From: Actinomycetes bacterium
GTDB taxonomy: Bacteria; Actinomycetota; Acidimicrobiia; Acidimicrobiales; Palsa-688
Direction of reading: 5' to 3'
DNA length: 6,076 nt
NCBI GenBank assembly: GCA_021816565.1
Contig: JAKAXN010000284.1
Span: 1-6,076 of the forward strand
Shown here in pieces: positions 1 to 5,711 of the stretch. Both the position numbers and the translations under genes were made by a program. Position 1 is the stretch's first letter. Each line of letters begins with the position of its first letter. Under the pieces are notes generated by a model. It was not told the origin of the DNA. It was given only the letters and a program-made list of their open reading frames with translations, and did not search any database.

Positions 1-1
1 C

Positions 2-319
2 GGGTACTGGTCGTCGAACCTGACCACGAACGCCGCGGTCATCCGGGGGGCCATCGACGGGCTGCACTCGACCGGCGTCGGTGCCGGGATCTACTCCACC
101 TCGTACCAGTGGCCCCGCATCGCCGGGTCCCTCACCTTCCCGGGGATGCCGATCTGGGCGGCCGGCGCCGACTACGTGACCGGCGACGCCTACTCGGCCA
201 CGGCGTTCTGCTCCAACGGCGGCTTCTCTTTCGCCGGCGGGAAGATGACCCTGGTGCAGTACGGGTACGGAACCTCGGGGGGCCCGGCGCAGTACGACCC
301 GGACTACGCCTGCGGCTGA
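2..319 (+). CDS. C-terminal fragment of a probable secreted GH25-like (lysozyme-fold) protein
   Basis: The reading frame is open from the left edge to a TGA and gives the last 105 residues of a protein whose start lies outside the window. It contains a run of the type AAVIRGAIDGLHSTGVGAGI followed by YSTSYQW, then MPIWAAGADY, a WLVQY-like LVQYGYG stretch and a final YDPDYACG. From memory, this pattern matches the C-terminal half of secreted actinobacterial proteins with a glycoside hydrolase family 25/DUF1906-like TIM barrel, in which this half supplies the last strands (GIYST, PIWAA, LVQY). Two cysteines, one in AFCSNGG and one three residues from the end region (YAC), could form a disulfide, as expected for an exported protein. 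The catalytic N-terminal half and any signal peptide cannot be seen, so enzymatic activity is unproven. The GC hairpin just after the stop probably ends the transcript. Confidence 0.6.
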   Translation, partial: GYWSSNLTTNAAVIRGAIDGLHSTGVGAGIYSTSYQWPRIAGSLTFPGMPIWAAGADYVTGDAYSATAFCSNGGFSFAGGKMTLVQYGYGTSGGPAQYDPDYACG

Positions 320-339
320 CCGCCGGTCCGGGGCGGGCG

Positions 340-357
340 CCGCCCGGGAACGGGCGG
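340..357 (+). terminator. GC hairpin with GNRA-type loop, candidate terminator
   Basis: CCGCCCG (340-346) pairs perfectly with CGGGCGG (351-357) around the tetraloop GGAA, giving a 7-bp all-GC stem 20 bases after the stop of the secreted-protein gene. No T-tract follows, so it would be an atypical intrinsic terminator, as is common in high-GC actinobacteria, or a transcript 3'-end stabiliser. A competing hairpin (GGGCGG 331-336 with CCGCCC 340-345, loop GCG) uses the same left arm, so only one of the two can form at a time. Confidence 0.45.
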
Positions 358-410
358 GGGCGTGGCAGACTGCTGGACCCCCCTCCTCTTCCCGTGCCTC
401 TGCCCGTACC

Positions 411-2090
411 GTGACCCGCCGCGTCCATCTCCGCCCCTGGCAGAAGGAAGCGCTCGAGCGCTTCTTGAAGGCGCCGACATCCGACTTCCTGACCGTGGCC
501 ACCCCCGGCGCCGGCAAGACCACCTTCGCCCTGACCGCGGCGGTCAACCGGTTGGCCGCCCCCGACGGCCCCCGGCGGCTGATCGTGGTCGCCCCCACCG
601 CCCACCTGAAGCGCCAGTGGGCCGCGGCCGCCGCCTCCTTCGGGGTCCACCTGGACCATCAGTGGACCCCGGCCGACGGAAGCCTCCCGGCGGACATGCA
701 CGGGATCGTCACCACCTACCAGCAGGTGGCCGTGTGCGCCCCCCTCCTGGCGTCCCAGGCGGCCGGGTCCATGGTCATCTTCGACGAGATCCACCACGCC
801 GGTGACGACCGGGCCTGGGGCTTCTCGGTTCGCCAGGCGTTCGACCGGGCGGCTCTGCGCCTGTCCCTGTCGGGCACGCCGTTCCGCTCCGACACCCAGA
901 GCATCCCGTTCCTGCGCTACGAGCTGGACGAGGCCCGCCCGGACTACGAGTACGGGTACGGGCAGGCGCTGGCCGACGGGCGGGTGGTCCGCCCGGTGTA
1001 CTTCCCCCGTGCCAACGGCCAGATGGAGTGGAGCGCCCCCGACGGCTCCACCTGGTCGGCGAGCTTCGACGACGCCCTCGACACCGTGCGGGCCAACCAG
1101 CGCCTGAGGGCGGCCCTGTCGCTCGACGGCGACTGGCTACCCACCGTGCTGAAGGCAGCCCACGAGCGCCTGATGGACCTGCGCCGCCACCATCCCGACG
1201 CCGGCGGCCTGGTCATCGCCACCGACCAGGACCACGCCCGGGGCATCGCCGACGCCCTGGCCTGGCGCCACGGGGTCAAGGCGGTGGTGGCCACCTCCGA
1301 CGACGCCGGTGCGTCGGACCGCATCGCCGCGTTCGCGGCGTCGGATGAGCCCTGGCTGGTAGCGGTGCGCATGGTGTCGGAGGGGGTGGACATCCCGCGC
1401 CTGCGCGTCGGGGTGTACGCCACCACCACCACCACCGAGCTGTTCTTCCGCCAGGCTGTGGGCCGCCTGGTGCGCTGGACGGTGGGGGTGCCCAACCAGC
1501 GGGCCTACCTCTTCATCCCCGACGACTCCCGGCTGCGGGGCTGGGCCTACCGGATCGCCGAGACCCGCCGGCACAGTCTGCGCCGCGACACCGAGGAGCA
1601 ACCCGAGGCCGACCCGGCCGCCCTGGACGAGTTGCAGGAGGAGCAGGTCCGTGACTCCGAGCAGCTGTCGCTGTTCGCGGTCATCTCGGCGGTGGCCACC
1701 GACATGCACGACAGCGACGCCCACTCCGCCGGGGGATCCGGTCTGCTCTCCGACGACGGCGACGGCGGCCCGGTCGACAGCACCGAGGACCTCGACGAGA
1801 GCCTGGTGGTGGACCTGCCGGTGCTGGCCGGGCCGGCCGGCCAGCAACTGGCCGGGACGGCCGGGGCCGGGGGCCAGGGGGTGCTCCTGACCCGCAGGGA
1901 GCTCAAGAACCGCCTACGCGACGCCAACGCCGAACTGGCCCGGGCCCTGGCCCACAAGACCGGCTGGCCCCACGCCAAGGTGAACGCCGAGCTGAACCGC
2001 CTGGCCGGGGTCCGCCGGGTCACCGAGGCCACCGTGGAGCAGCTGCAGCGGCGGCTGCGTCAGGCCGAGCACTGGTACAACCGCATCTAG
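411..2090 (+). CDS. DEAD/DEAH-box superfamily 2 helicase
   Basis: A complete 559-residue ATP-dependent SF2 helicase or translocase, probably cytoplasmic and acting on DNA or RNA. The N-terminal LRPWQKEAL (7-15) resembles the segment preceding motif I in SSL2/RecG-like proteins. Motif I (Walker A) is TPGAGKTT (31-38), Ia is VVAPTAHLKRQW (59-70), II is DEIHH (125-129, DEXH type), III is SGTPFR (154-159), V is VSEGVDIPRL (322-331) and VI is QAVGRLVR (348-355), so both RecA-like lobes look intact. Residues about 392-490 form an acidic, Gly/Ala/Asp-rich linker. The tail from about 491 is basic and helical (RRELKNRLRDANAEL and onward) and may bind nucleic acid. GTG at 411 is chosen because LRPWQ follows at once; the preceding 30 bases are pyrimidine-rich with no Shine-Dalgarno. 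A weak -10-like CAGACT lies at 366-371. The exact substrate and process (repair or RNA metabolism) are unknown. It converges on queD with 10 bases between stops. Confidence 0.9.
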   Translation: MTRRVHLRPWQKEALERFLKAPTSDFLTVATPGAGKTTFALTAAVNRLAAPDGPRRLIVVAPTAHLKRQWAAAAASFGVHLDHQWTPADGSLPADMHGIVTTYQQVAVCAPLLASQAAGSMVIFDEIHHAGDDRAWGFSVRQAFDRAALRLSLSGTPFRSDTQSIPFLRYELDEARPDYEYGYGQALADGRVVRPVYFPRANGQMEWSAPDGSTWSASFDDALDTVRANQRLRAALSLDGDWLPTVLKAAHERLMDLRRHHPDAGGLVIATDQDHARGIADALAWRHGVKAVVATSDDAGASDRIAAFAASDEPWLVAVRMVSEGVDIPRLRVGVYATTTTTELFFRQAVGRLVRWTVGVPNQRAYLFIPDDSRLRGWAYRIAETRRHSLRRDTEEQPEADPAALDELQEEQVRDSEQLSLFAVISAVATDMHDSDAHSAGGSGLLSDDGDGGPVDSTEDLDESLVVDLPVLAGPAGQQLAGTAGAGGQGVLLTRRELKNRLRDANAELARALAHKTGWPHAKVNAELNRLAGVRRVTEATVEQLQRRLRQAEHWYNRI

Positions 2091-2100
2091 GCCAGTCGGC

Positions 2101-2466
2101 TCACCGGGCCGGGTCGTCCCCGCAGTAGACGCAGCCGGAGGTGCAGGTCTCGCTTACCACCACCCGGACGAGGGGCAGGGAGGGCGCCAGCCGGTCCCAG
2201 ATCCAGCGGGCCAGGTTCTCACTGGTCGGGTTATCCAGTCCATCCACCTCGTTGAGGTAACGGTGGTCAAGCTGGTCGTGGAGGGGGGCGAAGGCGGCCT
2301 TGAGCTCGGCGAAGTCCATGACCCAGCCGGTGGCCGGGTCGACCGGGCCGGTCACGTGTATCTCCACCCGGAAGGAGTGGCCGTGCAGCCGGGCGCACTT
2401 GTGGCCCTCGGGGACGTGGGGCAGCCGGTGGGCCGCTTCGAAGGTGAACTCGCGGAAGATGTCCAT
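2101..2466 (-). CDS. queD: 6-carboxy-5,6,7,8-tetrahydropterin synthase QueD
   Basis: A 121-residue member of the 6-pyruvoyl-tetrahydropterin synthase/QueD family, of normal length. It converts 7,8-dihydroneopterin triphosphate to 6-carboxytetrahydropterin, the first committed step to preQ0. Zinc-binding histidines are H13 (FEAAHRL), H28 and H30 (LHGH). C24 sits in the CxxxHGH arrangement typical of QueD. LDHRYLN (66-72) carries the catalytic Asp/His pair, PTSEN (80-84) contacts the pterin, and E106 in SETCTSGC is the pterin-anchoring glutamate. The ATG at 2466 shares its A with the TGA of queE (TGATG). No Shine-Dalgarno is visible upstream, so translation is probably coupled to queE. A longer open frame extends upstream but overlaps queE in another frame and is spurious. 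The last residues ([10 protein letters not shown]) add a third nearby cysteine, C115, of unknown importance. It is the last gene of the queC-queE-queD operon. Confidence 0.95.
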   Translation of the reverse strand: MDIFREFTFEAAHRLPHVPEGHKCARLHGHSFRVEIHVTGPVDPATGWVMDFAELKAAFAPLHDQLDHRYLNEVDGLDNPTSENLARWIWDRLAPSLPLVRVVVSETCTSGCVYCGDDPAR

Positions 2467-3137
2467 CAGGGGATGCCGATCAGCTTGTGGGTCTGCAGCG
2501 ACAGCCGCCACCGGGGGTGCTCCAGGCAGTACCGGACGGCGGCTTCGGTGGTGGCGGACCGATCCGGGCCGTCCATGGGCTGGAGGTAGAAGTGGGTGAA
2601 GTCCAGGTCCTGCACCTCCTCGGGGGCCAGGCCGTCCTGGGGGTAGACCAGCTTCAGCTCGTCGCCGGCCGAAACCACCCGGGAGGCGCCGGCCTTGGGG
2701 CTCACGCACACCCAGTCCACGCCCTCGGGCACCGGCCGGGTCCCGTTGGTCTCGACGGCCACCTCGAAGCCCCGCTCGTGCAGGGCGTCCACCAGGGGGC
2801 CGTCGAGCTGGAGCAGCGGCTCCCCGCCGGTGCACACGACGTACGGCCGGCCTGCGGCCCCCGGGGCGGTGGCCGGCCACGCCGCGGCGACAGCGGCGGC
2901 CAGCGCCGCCGCGGTGGCGAATCGCCCTCCGCCGGGTCCGTCGGTACCGACGAAATCGGTGTCGCAGAACCGGCACACCGCCCGGTCCCGCTGACGCTCC
3001 CGCCCGGACCACAGGTTGCACCCCGAGAACCGGCAGAACACCGCCGGCCGGCCGGACCGGGCCCCCTCCCCCTGGAGGGTGTAGAAGATCTCCTTCACCC
3101 GATACGCGCCGCGCCGGGCGGACTCCGGGGACGCCAT
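2466..3137 (-). CDS. queE: 7-carboxy-7-deazaguanine synthase QueE (radical SAM)
   Basis: A 223-residue radical S-adenosylmethionine enzyme that rearranges 6-carboxytetrahydropterin to 7-carboxy-7-deazaguanine. The N-terminal IFYTLQGEG (17-25) is the family signature. The 4Fe-4S ligands are C40, C55 and C58, a CX14CX2C spacing as in the characterised Burkholderia multivorans QueE rather than the canonical CX3CX2C. TGGEP (103-107) is the SAM-binding GGEP motif; ETNGT (129-133), SPK (146-148), QPMDG (186-190) and QTHK (215-218) follow in the expected order. The alanine-rich segment at about 75-95 is a low-complexity insertion-like helix. The ATG at 3137 lies four bases after the queC stop (TGAGCTGATG) without a clear Shine-Dalgarno, suggesting translational reinitiation. 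Its own stop overlaps the queD start by one base. Function is assigned with high confidence from motif content and gene context. Confidence 0.95.
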   Translation of the reverse strand: MASPESARRGAYRVKEIFYTLQGEGARSGRPAVFCRFSGCNLWSGRERQRDRAVCRFCDTDFVGTDGPGGGRFATAAALAAAVAAAWPATAPGAAGRPYVVCTGGEPLLQLDGPLVDALHERGFEVAVETNGTRPVPEGVDWVCVSPKAGASRVVSAGDELKLVYPQDGLAPEEVQDLDFTHFYLQPMDGPDRSATTEAAVRYCLEHPRWRLSLQTHKLIGIP

Positions 3138-3141
3138 CAGC

Positions 3142-3825
3142 TCACACCGTGAGCGGGTCCACCGCTCCGGCCTCGGCGAAGCCCTTGGCCCGCAACAGGC
3201 ACGAATCGCAGCCCCGGCACGGACGCCCGTCGGGGCCCGGGTCGTAGCAGCTGTGGGTCAGCCCGTAGTCGACGCCCAGGTCCAGCCCCCGGCGGACGAT
3301 GTCCGCCTTGGTCATCTGCATCAGCGGGGTGTGGATCCGGGTTCGCACCCGGCCCTCCACCCCCGCCTTGGTGGCCAGGTTGGCCATGGTCTCGAACGCC
3401 GCGATGTACTCCGGCCGGCAGTCGGGGTAGCCGCTGTAGTCCAAGGCGTTGACCCCGATCCACAGGTCGGAGGCTTCGAGCGTCTCGGCCCAGGCCAGGG
3501 CGAAGGACAAGAAGATGGTGTTGCGGGCCGGCACGTAGGTGATCGGGATGCCGCCGCCCAGGTCGTCGGCGCTGGCCGACTTGGGCACTTCCAGGTCCGC
3601 GGTCAGGGCGGAGCCGCCGAACTGGCGGAGATCGATGCGGGCCACCACGTGGCGCTCGGCGCCGAGCGCATCCGCCACCCGGCGGGCCGCCATGAGCTCG
3701 ACCTCGTGGCGCTGGCCGTAGTCGAAGCTGAGGGCGTGGCAGCGGTAGCCCTCCGACCGGGCGATGGCCAGCACCGTGGTCGAGTCCAGACCGCCGCTCA
3801 GAAGAACGACCGCCGCTTTTTCCAA
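3142..3825 (-). CDS. queC: 7-cyano-7-deazaguanine (preQ0) synthase QueC
   Basis: A 227-residue ATP-dependent enzyme of the PP-loop (N-type ATP pyrophosphatase) family that turns 7-carboxy-7-deazaguanine and ammonia into preQ0. The PP-loop is SGGLDST (10-16), followed by SFDYGQRH (33-40), [10 protein letters not shown] (98-107), [15 protein letters not shown] (126-140) and [13 protein letters not shown] (165-177). Zinc is bound by C193, C203, C206 and C209 (HSCY and CRGCDSC). Length and motif order match the family. The start is TTG at 3825: an in-frame TAG at 3847-3849 precedes it by seven codons, none of which is ATG, GTG or TTG. The bases before it (AAGGCAGGGACGG) offer a purine-rich but non-ideal ribosome site. 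It is the first gene of the operon, and transcription probably starts in the divergent spacer to its right. Confidence 0.95.
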   Translation of the reverse strand: MEKAAVVLLSGGLDSTTVLAIARSEGYRCHALSFDYGQRHEVELMAARRVADALGAERHVVARIDLRQFGGSALTADLEVPKSASADDLGGGIPITYVPARNTIFLSFALAWAETLEASDLWIGVNALDYSGYPDCRPEYIAAFETMANLATKAGVEGRVRTRIHTPLMQMTKADIVRRGLDLGVDYGLTHSCYDPGPDGRPCRGCDSCLLRAKGFAEAGAVDPLTV

Positions 3826-3861
3826 TACCGTCCCTGCCTTCGCGCGCTAGTGGGGCCTACG

Positions 3862-3867
3862 ACGCTA
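3862..3867 (-). promoter_or_regulatory. Candidate -10 box for the queC-queE-queD operon
   Basis: On the minus strand this reads TAGCGT, which fits the TANNNT pattern of actinobacterial -10 elements. It would place a transcription start about 30 bases before the queC TTG. No convincing -35 is seen 17 bases upstream. The box lies inside an imperfect inverted repeat (AGTGGG 3849-3854 with CCCACT 3868-3873). No preQ1-type riboswitch could be recognised in the leader. This is a weak pattern-based suggestion. Confidence 0.22.
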
Positions 3868-3954
3868 CCCACTCCGGGGCCGGCTGCGGTGGCCGGCACG
3901 GGTTCGCAGCCCGGGATCGGCTCCGCTGGCGGCAGGAGTTGGCGTAGCTCCGGC

Positions 3955-3964
3955 GAAGATCTTC
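3955..3964. repeat. Perfect 10-bp palindrome, possible operator
   Basis: GAAGATCTTC is a perfect palindrome and an AT-richer island in the divergent spacer between queC and the acyltransferase. It lies 4 bases before the GTG at 3969 and 46 bases before the preferred GTG at 4011. A position near a promoter or leader would suit a dimeric repressor, but a single 10-bp palindrome can also occur by chance. Nearby, GCCGGC occurs twice (3879-3884 and 3892-3897) and can form a 6-bp stem. Confidence 0.25.
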
Positions 3965-4010
3965 AGACGTGAATCCTGCTCCCGCCGACGTAGTCGCGAG
4001 AAGGACCTCG

Positions 4011-4652
4011 GTGCAGACCGCGGAGACGGCCCGGCCGCTCCCCCCGATCAGGCGCCCCAAGCTGGCCTGGCACAACGTCGCGGCGATGGGCCGGTTCATC
4101 TGGATGCGGGCCCGCTACCGGCAGGTGAAGGGCGGCCTGTTCTACCGCGGCAAGGACTGCTGGTTCGAGTTCGGGCCCGACGCCGAGTTCGACGTGGGGG
4201 CCCACACCCGCTTCCTCGGCCGATTCACCTGCTCGGTGACCGGCCGGGTCAGCATCGGCCCGGGGTGCCACTTCTCGAGGGACACCCAGCTGTCGTGCAT
4301 GGAGTCGATCACCATCGGCCGCAACAGCGGGTTCGCCGAAGGGGTGGCCATCCACGACATGACCCACTGCTTCGGTCCCGAGTGGGCCCACGACTCGTTC
4401 TGGGACAAGCCGTTCTGGACGGCCCCGATCGTGATCGGGGACAACGTCTGGGTCGGCTGCAAGGTCACCATCATCGCCGGGGTCACCATCGGCGACGACG
4501 TGGTGATCGCCGCCAACTCGGTGGTTACCAAGGACGTGCCGTCCCACTGCGTGGTGGCCGGGGCGCCGGCCCGGGTCGTGCGCAGCTGGGCCGAGGAGGC
4601 CGAGGCCACCGCCCCCGACCGCAGGGCGGACCGCGCCGGCGATCCGGCCTGA
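4011..4652 (+). CDS. Hexapeptide-repeat acyltransferase (left-handed beta-helix)
   Basis: A probable cytoplasmic O- or N-acyltransferase of the LbH family (WcaF/maltose acetyltransferase-like), which moves an acetyl or similar group from acyl-CoA to a sugar. From the GTG at 4011 it has 213 residues. Imperfect hexapeptide turns run through VSIGPGC, ITIGRNS, IVIGDNVWVG (140-149) and IIAGVTIGDDVVIAANSVV (154-172), closing with the usual DVPSHCVVAGAPARVVR (175-191). H115 in AIHDMTH is the candidate catalytic histidine. I prefer GTG 4011 because AGAAGGA ends five bases before it. An in-frame GTG at 3969 would give 227 residues (14 more) but has only a weak ribosome site. The N-terminal 45 or so residues before the helix are basic. 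The gene is 19 bases upstream of the GT2 gene, so the two are probably one transcript that decorates a surface glycan. The acceptor sugar is unknown. Confidence 0.87.
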   Translation: MQTAETARPLPPIRRPKLAWHNVAAMGRFIWMRARYRQVKGGLFYRGKDCWFEFGPDAEFDVGAHTRFLGRFTCSVTGRVSIGPGCHFSRDTQLSCMESITIGRNSGFAEGVAIHDMTHCFGPEWAHDSFWDKPFWTAPIVIGDNVWVGCKVTIIAGVTIGDDVVIAANSVVTKDVPSHCVVAGAPARVVRSWAEEAEATAPDRRADRAGDPA

Positions 4653-4671
4653 CAACCGGGGCCCGAAGGAC

Positions 4672-5640
4672 ATGACAGTCGCGAACCGAGACGAGGAGCT
4701 GGTGGACAACCAACTGCAGCCGGAGCAGAAGCTGACGACCACGGTGATCGTGACCGCCTATGCGGTGGATCGCCTCCCGGGGCTGCGGCGCTGCCTGGAC
4801 GGGGTGCTGGCCAACAGCCGGGCGGCCGACGAGATCATCCTGTCGGTGGACAACAACCCCGAGGTCGAGCGGGTGGCCACCGCCGAGTTCGGGGAGCGCG
4901 GGGTCAGGGTCATGGCCTCCACCGGGCGGGGGGCGGTGGACGCCCGCAACACCGGGGTGGCCGCCGCCTCCGGCGACCTGATCGTGTTCATCGACGACGA
5001 CGTGCGACCGACCGACGGGTGGCTGGCCGCCATCGTGGCCCCGTTCGAGAACGACCCGGGCATCGTGGCCGTGGGGGGCCGCATCCTGCCCGAGTACGAG
5101 GCGGGGGCCCGCGCGGTCCCGCCGGAGCTGCTGTGGCTGGTCGGATGCACCTACGCCGGCCACCCGGAGGGTCCCGGCCCCATCTCCCGGCCCATCGGCT
5201 CCACCATGGCGTTCCGCAGGAGCGCCCTCGACGCGGTGGGCGGCTTCTCCAACGCCTTCGGCCCGGTCGGCGGCAAGAAGAGCGGGGCCAACGAGGAGCT
5301 GGCCGTCTCCGAGAAGCTGCGCGAGGAGTTCGGCACCACCTCCATCTGGTACCAGCCCGAGGCGCTGGTCTACCACTGGGTGCCCCGCAGCCGGCTGACC
5401 TGGCGTTACATCGCCCGGAGATCGCTGGTGGAGGGCCAGTCGAAGGCTGAGATCCGCCGCCTCTACGGCTCCCCCTCCATGGGATATGACAGCTCCTACG
5501 TCACCCGTACCCTCCTCCCGGGGGTGAGCGGCCGTCTGGTGCGCGGCCCCCGGCCGGAGGCCCTCACCCTCGTGGGCGTGGGGGCGGTGACCGCCGGGGG
5601 CTACGCCGGCCGTCGGCTGAAGCACCTGGCCCACCGCTAG
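4672..5640 (+). CDS. Family 2 glycosyltransferase (GT-A fold)
   Basis: A 322-residue inverting glycosyltransferase that transfers a sugar from a nucleotide-sugar donor, probably at the inner face of the membrane. TTTVIVTAYAV (22-32) is the first beta strand, DEIILSVDNN (53-62) and GAVDARNTGVAAASGDLIVF (87-106) follow, and the metal-binding acidic cluster is IDDDVRP (107-113). The later GANEEL (205-210) occupies the place of the ED catalytic-base motif. HWVPRSRLTW and RSLVEGQSKAEI (235-261) form an arginine-rich C-terminal region seen in actinobacterial GT2 proteins. Residues 297-315 are mildly hydrophobic and might touch the membrane, but no clear transmembrane helix is present. The ATG at 4672 has GAAGGA only one base upstream, which is too close. 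GTG at 4702, preceded by GAGGAG, is an alternative giving 312 residues. The gene is co-directional with the acyltransferase. Donor and acceptor are not predictable here. Confidence 0.9.
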   Translation: MTVANRDEELVDNQLQPEQKLTTTVIVTAYAVDRLPGLRRCLDGVLANSRAADEIILSVDNNPEVERVATAEFGERGVRVMASTGRGAVDARNTGVAAASGDLIVFIDDDVRPTDGWLAAIVAPFENDPGIVAVGGRILPEYEAGARAVPPELLWLVGCTYAGHPEGPGPISRPIGSTMAFRRSALDAVGGFSNAFGPVGGKKSGANEELAVSEKLREEFGTTSIWYQPEALVYHWVPRSRLTWRYIARRSLVEGQSKAEIRRLYGSPSMGYDSSYVTRTLLPGVSGRLVRGPRPEALTLVGVGAVTAGGYAGRRLKHLAHR

Positions 5641-5669
5641 GGGCCCCCGCCCGGTAGCCGGCGGGGCCC
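5641..5669. terminator. Strong GC hairpin between convergent glycosyltransferase genes
   Basis: The hairpin begins right after the GT2 stop codon. CCGG (5651-5654) pairs with CCGG (5658-5661) around a TAG loop. The stem continues as GCCCC/GGGGC-type pairs (5645-5649 with 5662-5666) and GGG/CCC (5641-5643 with 5667-5669), with single C bulges at 5650 and 5644. There is no T-tract on either side. Being near-symmetrical and between convergent genes, it could stop transcription from both. A weaker second stem, CCGG-CAA-CCGG, lies at 5695-5705. Confidence 0.5.
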
Positions 5670-5711
5670 GGCGACGGGTTGGCGACGCCCGGGGCCGGCA
5701 ACCGGGACCGC

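Noticed and set aside
2..319. Left-edge gene as a complete small protein starting at an internal ATG
   Set aside because: The family-like sequence continues without a break to the first bases of the window, so it is a truncated C-terminal part and not a short gene.
1137..1847. Minus-strand open frame inside the helicase gene
   Set aside because: It is antisense to the conserved helicase motifs and has a biased Gly/Val/His composition typical of a GC-rich shadow frame.
2467..3021. Apparent N-terminal extension of QueD in a 306-codon open frame
   Set aside because: The extension overlaps queE in another frame and reads as arginine/glycine-rich nonsense. Real QueD homology starts exactly at the ATG at 2466.
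411..3825. Helicase plus que genes as a Dpd-type 7-deazaguanine DNA modification system
   Set aside because: Dpd systems do include helicases and use preQ0, but this helicase is convergent with the que operon, shows no specific Dpd feature that I recognise, and no DpdA-like transglycosylase is present in the window.
3826..3968. preQ1 riboswitch in the queC leader
   Set aside because: I searched the minus-strand leader for the C-rich loop and A-rich tail of preQ1-I and found neither. No convincing preQ1-II or preQ1-III fold could be recognised by eye. A covariance-model search would settle this.
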